A stretch of 50,062 nucleotides of DNA from a virus: positions 1-50,062 of the IMG/VR virus record IMGVR_UViG_3300031803_000157; one strand, written 5' to 3'. Each line of letters starts with the position of its first letter. Positions within the stretch are counted from its first letter, which is position 1. The notes beneath the pieces were generated by a model. That model made no database searches. It was given only the letters and a program-made list of their open reading frames with translations, and was not told the origin of the DNA. The translations under genes were made by a program, and so were the position numbers. Shown here piece after piece: positions 37,694-44,213 of this stretch.

Positions 37694-38158
37694 TTATTTC
37701 TTACTTTTTTCAGCAAGAAATTCCTGAGAGGAACTACCAATTTTTATAACTTTTGGCTTATCCTCTTCCGGAATAACGACATCCATTCTAATGGTTAATA
37801 CACCATCAGCCAAATTTCCATCAACAATTTTGATGTTATCACCTATTGTGAATTGACTTTGAAATGAACGATTCGCAATCCCTCTGTGGACGAAGTTGCC
37901 TTCTGCTTCTGAACTTTTTTGTCCAACAACTCTCAAGACATTCTTCTCAAGTTCCACTTTCAATTCGCTCTCTTTCCAACCGGCAAGAGCAAACTCCAAC
38001 ACGTACTTATCACCATCTTTGATGATATTGTGTGGGGGATACTTAGCAGGCGGATTCTGGTCGAATTCCTGTAGTGCGTTAAAGATGTTGTCGAGTCCGA
38101 AGGACTGTGTTGACCAAGGGTCGAAAAAAGCCCTTGCTGGTGTTAATTGCCTATTCAT
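37694..38158 (-). CDS. hsp20: Small heat-shock protein Hsp20
   Basis: 154 aa from ATG 38158 (an upstream in-frame ATG at 38182 lacks a ribosome site, while AAGGAGAAAATT precedes 38158). The alpha-crystallin domain is clear: YPPHNIIKDGDKYVLEFALA, ESELKVELEKNVLRVVGQKS, HRGIANRSFQSQFTI and LADGVLTIRM, with a C-terminal I.I motif (PKVIKIGS). Hsp20 proteins hold unfolding proteins and are common in T4-like marine phages, probably aiding virion assembly. The tmRNA gene lies immediately upstream on the same strand. Confidence 0.92.
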   Translation of the reverse strand: MNRQLTPARAFFDPWSTQSFGLDNIFNALQEFDQNPPAKYPPHNIIKDGDKYVLEFALAGWKESELKVELEKNVLRVVGQKSSEAEGNFVHRGIANRSFQSQFTIGDNIKIVDGNLADGVLTIRMDVVIPEEDKPKVIKIGSSSQEFLAEKSKK

Positions 38159-38220
38159 AATTTTCTCCTTATATTTAAGCAAGATTTAATTGCGTGGCCT
38201 TACTATTAAGAACCACTCTT

Positions 38221-38253
38221 ATTGACAATAGACCCGAAGGCTCTACTGACAAT
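38221..38253 (-). ncRNA. Long UUCG-capped hairpin downstream of the tmRNA
   Basis: On the minus strand the segment starts ATTGTCAGTAGAGCC, has TTCG as loop, and returns as GGTCTATTGTCAAT. Pairing is complete apart from a U-U mismatch, a G-U pair and a bulged G. C(UUCG)G is a very stable tetraloop. No T tract follows, so it is not an intrinsic terminator; it may end or protect the structured RNA upstream of hsp20. Confidence 0.55.
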
Positions 38254-38392
38254 TAGTTGGTAGCACCGTAAACTACCAGTGGGGGTAAAGTTTTTAAACT
38301 CTCTAGGTGTCCCCTTGTCTCAGAATGATGGGCTACTAAGCGTCTTATCGCCATCCCGGCATTGCTCGGCCACTGACTCATTCTTGAACCAT
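38254..38392 (-). other. Structured non-coding stretch between the tmRNA pseudoknots and the UUCG hairpin
   Basis: No credible ORF. Short stems can be drawn, such as GGTAG/CTACC near 38259-38279 and GAATGA/TCATTC joining 38321-38326 with 38379-38384. It may be a further part of the tmRNA coding piece or the leader of hsp20. I see nothing else. Confidence 0.4.
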
Positions 38393-38509
38393 ATACACGG
38401 TTTTTTAAGCCCGTATTATGAGCCGATTAGCATCTCTATTCGGCTCACGAAAAAACTGCTAGGGTTTTTTGGTGATAAGGTAACCCTAGCGAAATCCTCA
38501 TCTCACAGC

Positions 38510-38542
38510 CTAAGCCGCGAGAGCGTAATTATAATCGTTGCC
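38510..38542 (-). other. tmRNA proteolysis-tag reading frame GNDYNYALAA-stop
   Basis: Codons GGC AAC GAT TAT AAT TAC, then GCT CTC GCG GCT TAG. Compare the E. coli tag ANDENYALAA. The resume codon would be GGC (Gly) rather than GCA (Ala). The C-terminal ALAA is the ClpXP-type degron. Confidence 0.85.
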
Positions 38543-38634
38543 AATTATATTTATGACACATATTTTAACGACTTCTGTATCTTTCGGTCGAGCGATTATT
38601 ATCTTTGCCTATCCAATCGATTCTAGTCGCCCCC

Positions 38635-38768
38635 ATCATAAAGAAACTTGATATAGTAGCGTGTAGTGCGGTTCCTAATTTGTAGAAGCAGACTACCAAG
38701 ACTGCTTTGAGACTTTCCTCCGCACTAGAGGCTGTTGCTCCTCAAACATACTATATCAAATTTCCTTA
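38635..38768 (-). ncRNA. Structured spacer of the permuted tmRNA
   Basis: The spacer that processing must remove is itself folded: TTGATATAGTA/TACTATATCAA (38749-38759 with 38648-38658, 11 bp, perfect) encloses TAGTGCGG/CCGCACTA (38720-38727 with 38664-38671, 8 bp, perfect) and small hairpins. The outer stem brings the mature 3' CCA and the mature 5' end together. Confidence 0.7.
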
Positions 38769-38982
38769 TGGTGGAGGCGGAGAGATTCGCACTCTCGTCT
38801 TGAATAACTCCAATAACAACTTTACGCTGTTTTGTCATCTACGGGGTACAAACGTATGCCCCAAAAATGATTCCCATAATTGTCATAATAAACATCCATT
38901 TATAACAACAAGAATTCCACTCCATTGTTTTATCCTCTAAAAAGGATTAATAATCCGGATTCATACTAACCAGTACTTCATA

Positions 38983-39186
38983 CTATTTGTCTCCGTTTAC
39001 AAAATTCATAATTATATTTGCTTCTCGAATCGCATCTTCTGGCTCAGGCCAAACTGGAGGTTCCAGTATCTTTCCGTCTGTTTCTCTTGCTACATCGACC
39101 CGTTCTTTTTGTGCCCAGTAAGCCTCTTTAAGTCGCTCAAGGGCGGCGTTGTACATATCAAATCTTAGTTCATATGGTGTTGCCAT
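38983..39186 (-). CDS. Conserved small protein of T4-like marine phages
   Basis: 67 aa starting MATPYELRFDMYNAALERLK, an opening I recall from frequent small T4-like cyanophage proteins of unknown function. It is helical and ends PEPEDAIREANIIMNFVNGD. An AGGAG site precedes the ATG and an exact TATAAATA box (39244-39251) lies 58 nt upstream, so late expression is likely. It could also read through into the tmRNA region. Confidence 0.65.
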   Translation of the reverse strand: MATPYELRFDMYNAALERLKEAYWAQKERVDVARETDGKILEPPVWPEPEDAIREANIIMNFVNGDK

Positions 39187-39243
39187 AATACTTCTCCTGT
39201 GTGTGTTTTGTGTGTGTAGGTCGAAATTGAACTCTACAAGAAG

Positions 39244-39251
39244 TATTTATA
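39244..39251 (-). promoter_or_regulatory. T4-type late promoter box
   Basis: Minus strand TATAAATA between the HD-hydrolase stop (39257) and the 67-aa gene. A TG-rich leader (39200-39220) follows. Confidence 0.7.
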
Positions 39252-39256
39252 ACGTC

Positions 39257-39829
39257 CTAATTCGCAAATCTTCCGTGAATCTGTGATAATGCCTTGGTCA
39301 TTTCCCTAGTAATCGAAGGCGGAATGTCTCTGTCCTCGAATATCTCAATTAATGACTTATAATACCAGAACTGGGTATCTTTCTGACTATTAAACATAGA
39401 CCAGATATCATCACCATATTTCTCATAATCTGTAAGAGTATCTCGTAAATTGTGTAATTTATCAGCGGCGCCAACTAAAACAGCATCATATGGTGCATCG
39501 GCTATTCGTGCAAGATAATCCTTTTTCCTCTGTTTCCAAGGGCGTTTATCGTGGTCTGGCTCGGTCACATAATCTACAATGACCGCGACATAATTACCAA
39601 AGAGACCTGCAATCTCATCAAGAGTCCTATCGGTATCTTCTACAACATCGTGAAGGAGTCCACCTATGACTGCTTCAACTGTTGCATCGTGACTTTTAAG
39701 AATGTCTGCGACCGCTAGAGGATGAGTAATATATGCCTTTCCTCCTGGACCTTTACGCATCTGGCCATCGTGAGCCTCTTCGGCAAACTGTTCTGCTTGT
39801 CTAATTATGTCAAAATATTCGGCTTTCAT
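39257..39829 (-). CDS. HD-domain (p)ppGpp hydrolase-like protein (MESH1/SpoT type)
   Basis: 190 aa. AEEAHDGQMRKGPGGKAYIT and HPLAVADIL supply the first metal-site His, VIGGLLHDVVEDTD the HD...ED motif, and VLVGAADKLHNLRDTL the final Asp; this order matches MESH1 and the hydrolase half of SpoT. No synthetase domain is attached. Such an enzyme would remove the alarmone (p)ppGpp and counter the host stringent response during infection; the precise substrate is inferred. It lies 6 nt after the small basic ORF and before the late-promoter gene. Confidence 0.85.
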   Translation of the reverse strand: MKAEYFDIIRQAEQFAEEAHDGQMRKGPGGKAYITHPLAVADILKSHDATVEAVIGGLLHDVVEDTDRTLDEIAGLFGNYVAVIVDYVTEPDHDKRPWKQRKKDYLARIADAPYDAVLVGAADKLHNLRDTLTDYEKYGDDIWSMFNSQKDTQFWYYKSLIEIFEDRDIPPSITREMTKALSQIHGRFAN

Positions 39830-39835
39830 AATATA

Positions 39836-40066
39836 TCAACTCACTTTCACCCGTTTCCGTTTTGTGCTATGTGTCTCTCGGCCGTTCCATTTAATCAAAT
39901 TCTTCATTCTCGAAACCAAGTTCTTCTTCTTTTTAGGACTTAGTTCTCCTTTATCTAATTCGTGAAGTTTCTGCTTCGTGTTCTTCAATATCACTCGTTT
40001 CTTCAAAGCGTAGGCAGTTTTCTGATTCACTCTCTCCTCCAGTATTAAGGGAAAATACAACTTCAC
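39836..40066 (-). CDS. Hypothetical 76-aa basic protein
   Basis: Not recognised. It is highly Lys/Arg-rich (LKKRVILKNTKQKLHELDKG; KKKKNLVSRMKNLIKW) with no acidic tail, so nucleic-acid binding is possible. Located between the HD hydrolase (6 nt) and a 39-aa TM gene. Confidence 0.5.
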   Translation of the reverse strand: MKLYFPLILEERVNQKTAYALKKRVILKNTKQKLHELDKGELSPKKKKNLVSRMKNLIKWNGRETHSTKRKRVKVS

Positions 40067-40083
40067 ATATAAGTTAAAATTCT

Positions 40084-40203
40084 CTATCGGTAGGTGTCTA
40101 TTTTATCTGTGAACTTGTTCCAGGCCCTAACGAGTAATGTTTTCTCGTGTACAAACCAGCCTAGAGCAAAGCCTACAATAAAAACAAATATACAAGTAAG
40201 CAT
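40084..40203 (-). CDS. 39-aa single-TM protein
   Basis: ATG 40203 to TAG 40084, with AAGGAGAAAAA before the ATG. It reads MLTCIFVFIVGFALGWFVHE, then a polar tail (KTLLVRAWNKFTDKIDTYR). One TM helix with a GxxxG-like face. No family; it follows the lipoprotein gene by 15 nt. Confidence 0.55.
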   Translation of the reverse strand: MLTCIFVFIVGFALGWFVHEKTLLVRAWNKFTDKIDTYR

Positions 40204-40218
40204 TTTTTCTCCTTTCTT

Positions 40219-40749
40219 TTAGTGTCGTTGTATTGAAACCGTCACTACGATTTTCTGGTGATTAAATGGCGGCTTCCAATTCTGACGAATTGTGAAGGTT
40301 TCACCCGCATATGATAATGTCACACGATAATGTGAGATTTGGTGAGAGGGTGCTGAATCAGTATGATAATGATTTGTGCATACCCTACGCTGACCACCGT
40401 TATGATTGTGACCACCTTCCGTATTCCCGGCGATTACTCCACCGAGTATTGCACCGACGGCTGTTGCCCCGGCATCGTGATTACCAATTTGATTTCCTAT
40501 AACACCACCGATGATAGCACCGATAATTTCATTACTGGCGTTGTGGTCACCGCGGTGATACGTGCTACCAGTATTCTCATAATGACAATCTTGGTGAGTC
40601 GTTCTCGTTTGCACTTGGCGGTATACTTCTTCCACGTTAACTACTTTAGCGTAGCCAACAAACGAGGTCCCACCCGCTGATGCGGACGTGGGATATGTAG
40701 CACAACCGGCAGTGAATAGGCATATTGCCAATAATGTAGTAATTTTCAT
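40219..40749 (-). CDS. Glycine-zipper outer-membrane lipoprotein (SlyB / 17-kDa antigen type)
   Basis: 176 aa from ATG 40749 (the frame extends to 40770, but the signal peptide starts here). Signal and lipobox: MKITTLLAICLFTAGCATYP, Cys at residue 16. A glycine zipper follows in the middle (NEIIGAIIGGVIGNQIGNHD; GATAVGAILGGVIAGN), the 2TM domain of SlyB and rickettsial 17-kDa antigen. His-rich loops (GGHNHNGG, CTNHYH) surround it. A perfect sigma70-type promoter lies 48-76 nt upstream, and a TATAAATG box at 40784-40791. It would be lipidated and sent to the outer membrane; superinfection exclusion or envelope stabilisation are possible roles. Confidence 0.8.
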   Translation of the reverse strand: MKITTLLAICLFTAGCATYPTSASAGGTSFVGYAKVVNVEEVYRQVQTRTTHQDCHYENTGSTYHRGDHNASNEIIGAIIGGVIGNQIGNHDAGATAVGAILGGVIAGNTEGGHNHNGGQRRVCTNHYHTDSAPSHQISHYRVTLSYAGETFTIRQNWKPPFNHQKIVVTVSIQRH

Positions 40750-40796
40750 CGATAGTCTCCTTTCAGTCAAATCTAAGTCTTTTCATTTATATGTAT

Positions 40797-40825
40797 ATTA
40801 TACTCTAATTAAGGGCCGCTGTCAA
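40797..40825 (-). promoter_or_regulatory. Consensus sigma70-type promoter
   Basis: Minus strand TTGACA (40820-40825), 17-nt spacer, TATAAT (40797-40802); the -35 overlaps the last codons of the nucleotidase gene. It serves the lipoprotein gene. Confidence 0.85.
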
Positions 40826-41326
40826 CCCTTTTTTCACTTTGCCTAGGGTATCTTTATTGGCCTGGTAGCGGATTCCGATACCGCCTTTTGCTACCCAATC
40901 GGCTATATTCTCTGGTTTATCGTCAATAAGAACATTCGGGATTCCGTTCTTTATTGCATATTTGCCTTTATTACTGGTTAAGACGAGGTTCTCGCTCTTA
41001 GGTGGAACGAAGCCTTTGTCGTTCAACCAGACTTTCTTCCAATAGGAAGAATTCTTGTGGTCACCCCTCAGAGGTGAAGAGCATATTCCCCAATCGTCAC
41101 CAGCATATTCTTTCACCAATTCGACCAACGCTTTAGACGTTGGGTATAAATCCAGCGTGTTAAAAAAGTCGGTCTTGGCTAATTCGTTAATCTTGGTCTC
41201 TACATCTTCAATTTCTTTCCAGTGCTTCTTTCCGTTGGCCGCGGCAAATGCTGTAAAGAAGTCTGCAATCACCCCGTCCATATCTATGTAAACTGTCATA
41301 TCATTTTTTAATTCTTTCTCTATCAT
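40805..41326 (-). CDS. HAD-type 5'(3')-deoxyribonucleotidase
   Basis: 173 aa from ATG 41326. The HAD nucleophile motif VYIDMDGVIADFFTAF appears at about residue 12, ICSSPLRGDHKNSSYWKKVW gives motif II, and VLIDDKPENIADW motif IV. This is the layout of the 5' nucleotidase, deoxy (Pyr), cytosolic family that dephosphorylates deoxynucleotides; T4-likes often carry one. The frame extends upstream to 41377, but the promoter -10 at 41333-41338 places transcription start next to 41326; ATG 41299 would also give a complete domain. It may trim nucleotide pools alongside thyX and nrdAB. Confidence 0.85.
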   Translation of the reverse strand: MIEKELKNDMTVYIDMDGVIADFFTAFAAANGKKHWKEIEDVETKINELAKTDFFNTLDLYPTSKALVELVKEYAGDDWGICSSPLRGDHKNSSYWKKVWLNDKGFVPPKSENLVLTSNKGKYAIKNGIPNVLIDDKPENIADWVAKGGIGIRYQANKDTLGKVKKGLTAALN

Positions 41327-41332
41327 AACTCT

Positions 41333-41361
41333 ATTATACTGTATTAGAGGGCAGATGTCAA
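41333..41361 (-). promoter_or_regulatory. Consensus sigma70-type promoter
   Basis: Minus strand TTGACA (41356-41361), 17-nt spacer, TATAAT (41333-41338), preceded by AAAAGAC as in three other copies. The transcript would start at or near the nucleotidase ATG. Confidence 0.85.
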
Positions 41362-41558
41362 GTCTTTTTATACACAATTCCTGCTTTTTTTGACGTTTTT
41401 TGACGTTTTGGTAAATTTGTTGTAAAAATACAACAGAATGTCAATCCCTCCAGCCCTCACCTTTCCATAGGTGGTGGAATCGGTGTTTTAAAATTGTAAT
41501 CCATAGTCTCAGAAAGGAATCTTCAGCATAGGTTCCTGCCTGACAGTGCAAAATATAT

Positions 41559-41879
41559 TTAGTCATTATGGGGTGCCGCCTCGGAGTGATGATAGTAATC
41601 TATTGCTGGCCAATGTATGGCATAAAATACTCCAGACGCAATAACGGCGCCCAAAACGACTCCTTGCGTAAATCGTTTAATGGTTTTCCAGTTCTTGATT
41701 CTCGTATCAGTACCCATCTTCTGCCACATTTTATATCCTTGATGAAACTTCCAGAAAGAATATCCTGTCAAAATCATGGCCAGTCCAATCAGGTATGGGG
41801 TGTACGGACTATCAATAGCCAGTACCCCCATCCCTATCAGAAAGGCAATTAGTCCGTTAATCCAACATATGGGACACAT
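41559..41879 (-). CDS. Small membrane protein with N-terminal CPIC
   Basis: 106 aa. MCPICWINGLIAFLIGMGVL begins with a Cys pair followed by a hydrophobic helix; a second helix (YLIGLAMILTGYSFW) and a third (RFTQGVVLGAVIASGVFYAI) follow, and the end is His-rich (YYHHSEAAPHND). A thiol/metal-binding role is possible, but I cannot assign a family. It is 12 nt after a tiny hydrophobic ORF that follows the SbmA/BacA gene, so probably co-transcribed with it. Confidence 0.6.
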   Translation of the reverse strand: MCPICWINGLIAFLIGMGVLAIDSPYTPYLIGLAMILTGYSFWKFHQGYKMWQKMGTDTRIKNWKTIKRFTQGVVLGAVIASGVFYAIHWPAIDYYHHSEAAPHND

Positions 41880-41891
41880 ATCGTTCTCCTT

Positions 41892-41990
41892 TTAAAAAAA
41901 ATATACCGTTAAATAAAATCCAAGTAAGGAGGCGACAAGTGTCAATTGAGCAATCAACTCCCACGGTAGTAGACTATACCTTAACTTCAT
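41892..41990 (-). CDS. Possible 32-aa hydrophobic peptide
   Basis: ATG 41990 to TAA 41892: MKLRYSLLPWELIAQLTLVA then SLLGFYLTVYFF. It overlaps the SbmA/BacA gene end by 17 nt and fills the gap before the CPIC membrane protein. AGGAG lies after it for the next gene. One TM helix; coding status not certain. Confidence 0.42.
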   Translation of the reverse strand: MKLRYSLLPWELIAQLTLVASLLGFYLTVYFF

Positions 41991-43008
41991 ACTTCACCAA
42001 ATTCCTTTCAAACTCGTGTAGTCGCATCCAAATAGAACGTAGTTCTGTGATGGTGGTCCAGTTATGTAAGAACAAAGCGAATCCGCCGTGTACTTTACTG
42101 AACGCATTGCTGACTTGTACTAATATGCCTAACATTATTGCACCAGTAAATAGACTCGGTCCCATAATTAGATATGGAACAATAATCATAAACTGGTCGT
42201 AGGTAATCATCCAAGTATCAAAATACCCGTAGTGTAGGTACAATCGCTGATAGTTGAATCTTATACCTGTGAATAGACTCCATATAGTTTCTTCTTGTGC
42301 ATACTTAACCTTGTCATCTTCACCAAGCACTAAGTCTTTTCTAAAGGCCGCTTCTACTTTCTGATTGTTGTATTCTAGTCCTGGAAGTTTCCAACCAACG
42401 AACCAAGAGATAATTACACCACCAAGAGATACTGCAAGAGTTACCCATACTAGGGACCCCGGAATATCACTAAAGAAAGGAATTGTAACGTGAACGCTCA
42501 GTGCCCACAGAACTGGAATAAATGCTACCAGTGTCATCACTGCCCTTACAACTTGTAAGCCCAATGACTCTACTATTCTAGCAAATCTATTACAGTCTTC
42601 CTGTATACGCTGAGAGGCGCCTTCTATTTCTTCTTTGACTGTTTTCCATCTTGGTATGTAATCAAACGTAATAGCCTCACGCCATCGTAGTCCATACAGA
42701 CGAGTAAACCAACCAGTCAGAACTGCCAATATTACATAAGGAAATGCCAGTACAGCAAACGAAGGTTCTCCCTCAAAGCCATTAGCCCAATAAGAAAGAC
42801 TAATTAACTTATCGTAGAATAATGTAATACCTACTGCTGAATTATCTACATAATCTCCTGATGTTTGGAGTAAGTTATAAAATCCTCCATACCATTTGTT
42901 TATGGCTACAGTTATTTGTACTTGTACCCACAATGAAGTGGCAAGTAAGAGGCCACCTCCCCAGGCCCACATTGCCCATTTTTTACTTCTATAAAATGCT
43001 CTAATCAT
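41974..43008 (-). CDS. SbmA/BacA-type peptide uptake permease
   Basis: 344 aa with about seven hydrophobic segments and no ATPase motif. The family signature is clear: IRAFYRSKKWAMWAWGGGLL, QITVAINKWYGGFYNLLQ, LYGLRWREAITFDYIPRW, EGASQRIQEDCNRFARIVES, KLPGLEYNNQKVEAAFRKDL, then GEDD and FNYQRLYLHYGYFDTW. SbmA (E. coli) and BacA (rhizobia, Brucella) are proton-driven inner-membrane importers of peptides such as microcins and proline-rich antimicrobial peptides. At 344 residues it is shorter than SbmA (406) at the ends. It sits downstream of nrdA-nrdB by 30 nt. A phage copy is exceptional. Confidence 0.88.
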   Translation of the reverse strand: MIRAFYRSKKWAMWAWGGGLLLATSLWVQVQITVAINKWYGGFYNLLQTSGDYVDNSAVGITLFYDKLISLSYWANGFEGEPSFAVLAFPYVILAVLTGWFTRLYGLRWREAITFDYIPRWKTVKEEIEGASQRIQEDCNRFARIVESLGLQVVRAVMTLVAFIPVLWALSVHVTIPFFSDIPGSLVWVTLAVSLGGVIISWFVGWKLPGLEYNNQKVEAAFRKDLVLGEDDKVKYAQEETIWSLFTGIRFNYQRLYLHYGYFDTWMITYDQFMIIVPYLIMGPSLFTGAIMLGILVQVSNAFSKVHGGFALFLHNWTTITELRSIWMRLHEFERNLVKYEVKV

Positions 43009-43038
43009 AATGTACGCTTCCTCAAGCGTTATCTCTAG

Positions 43039-44202
43039 TTATAAATCATCTAACGCAAAGTCCTCATCTTTACTGTTATCAATCGCCGCAATGTAATTAA
43101 CAGACTCAATCTCTTGAGGTGCTGATTTCACATTGCTCGAATCGAGGTAGTTATCTACCCACGGTACTGGGTTAAATAACTGGTCATTCAGTCCAATCTT
43201 TTTAGGTTCTAGGCCGATGTTCTTCATTCGTACCCAGAAAATATAATCCATATAATCTTTCAAAATTTGAGCATTCATACCAATTAATGGAGACCCCTTA
43301 GAGAATAGATATTCAATCCAATCCATCTCCTCTTCGTATGCTACTTTAAACATATCATACGTTTCGTCTTCCTGCTCCTTGATAACCTCTTTAAATCCTT
43401 CACTTGCATCGGTCCTAAGGAGCATCAGGACTCTCTGAAATACATCTAGGTGCACCATTTCATCTCGTGCAATCAACTTGAATATGTTACTCGACCCAGT
43501 CATCAACTTCACTGGTTGTTCTGAGAAGGACCAGTTAGTCACAAATGTTGCAAAGAATCTGATTCCTTCAAACATATTAAATGCCAGAGCCGCTTTATAT
43601 ATGGCGGTCTTAATAAGTTTCTCGTCAACGTCTTTATAAATTTTCTTTCCGCCGTTTTTAATGGAAGTCTGATTTGCCTCCATCTTTTCAAAGACACTAT
43701 TAGACCAATCAAAGGCACTGAGAAGGCTGGTAGCCCGTTTTTGGATATACTCATCTTCTATGATTGACTCGACAAACTCATCAATATCATTATAGATAGC
43801 ACGAACCATTTCTGTATATGATTCAGAGTGGAGTAATTCGTTGTTCTGGTGATTTGTTATATAGAGTTCCCATTCAGGATTGTTGGACAGTCCGCCGTTA
43901 TTAAATAACTGAAGTGGTGCCCTGCCTGCCATTGAGTCCAATGTAATTGCAAATTTTAGACCTGCTTCATAGATATGGCGACCTGCTTCATCAAGGCTAT
44001 CGAAATCTATTTTGTCTTTGGACAAGTCAATTTCATTCTTACTCCAATTTCCAATCGCTCTTAATTCTTCTGCGAAATCAAGAATCCATTTATATTTGGG
44101 GTCGTGATAGGTTTGGATATTTCTATTACCCGAATTAGGACCTAGAAATAGACGAGTTTTCTTGCTGTTTACTGCTTCACCTAATGAAAATATATTACTC
44201 AT
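43039..44202 (-). CDS. nrdB: Ribonucleotide reductase class Ia, small subunit NrdB
   Basis: 387 aa (E. coli: 376). Iron-ligand motifs are in order: NELLHSESYTEMVRAI (includes His and the position of the radical Tyr, SYTE), AFNMFEGIRFFATF and LIARDEMVHLDVFQ. The C-terminus is acidic (DEDFALDDL), the segment that docks to NrdA. With NrdA it makes deoxynucleotides for phage DNA. It starts 11 nt after the nrdA stop, so one transcript; the SbmA/BacA-like gene follows. Confidence 0.95.
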   Translation of the reverse strand: MSNIFSLGEAVNSKKTRLFLGPNSGNRNIQTYHDPKYKWILDFAEELRAIGNWSKNEIDLSKDKIDFDSLDEAGRHIYEAGLKFAITLDSMAGRAPLQLFNNGGLSNNPEWELYITNHQNNELLHSESYTEMVRAIYNDIDEFVESIIEDEYIQKRATSLLSAFDWSNSVFEKMEANQTSIKNGGKKIYKDVDEKLIKTAIYKAALAFNMFEGIRFFATFVTNWSFSEQPVKLMTGSSNIFKLIARDEMVHLDVFQRVLMLLRTDASEGFKEVIKEQEDETYDMFKVAYEEEMDWIEYLFSKGSPLIGMNAQILKDYMDYIFWVRMKNIGLEPKKIGLNDQLFNPVPWVDNYLDSSNVKSAPQEIESVNYIAAIDNSKDEDFALDDL

Positions 44203-44213
44203 TTATTTCTCCG

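Larger units (their letters stand above)
38393..38862 (-). ncRNA. ssrA: Circularly permuted (two-piece) tmRNA, ssrA
   Basis: Read on the minus strand. The acceptor piece comes first: GGGG...CCCC hairpin (38843-38862), then a TATTCAA strand, T-arm GAGAG-TGCGAAT-CTCTC, acceptor strand CGCCTCC and A-CCA ending at 38769. A 134-nt spacer follows (38635-38768). The coding piece starts GGGGGCG (38634-38628), which pairs with CGCCTCC over 7 bp (one G-U), then ACTAGAATCGATTGG as in tmRNA 5' ends; TTGGATA pairs with TATTCAA (helix P2). A tag reading frame (38510-38542) encodes GNDYNYALAA and stops at TAG. An H-type pseudoknot follows (38496-38506 with 38472-38480; 38482-38490 with 38458-38466), then an 8-bp stem (38440-38447 with 38419-38426). 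The 3'-before-5' order is that of permuted ssrA of alphaproteobacteria, some betaproteobacteria and cyanobacteria. Ends are approximate. Confidence 0.88.

Noticed and set aside
38711-38721. GGAGGAAAGTC on the minus strand, like the conserved P4 strand of RNase P RNA
   Set aside because: The partner strand and other conserved regions of RNase P are absent; it lies in the tmRNA spacer and the match is only 11 nt.
38769-38810. Apparent 3' end of a canonical tRNA (T-arm and CCA, minus strand)
   Set aside because: No anticodon arm or 5' half lies upstream; the acceptor partner is found after it, which explains it as a permuted tmRNA half.
38279-38940. Plus-strand ORFs of 115 and 77 codons across this region
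   Set aside because: They are antisense to the structured tmRNA, have no ribosome sites and no protein-like composition.
41396-41433. Repeated TTTTTTGACG units and a TGTTGTA/TACAACA hairpin
   Set aside because: Short and AT-rich, no T tract in a useful place; not enough to call an operator or terminator.
41559-41879. MerT/MerF mercury transporter for the CPIC membrane protein
   Set aside because: The Cys pair is at the extreme N-terminus and the helix pattern does not match; left as unknown.
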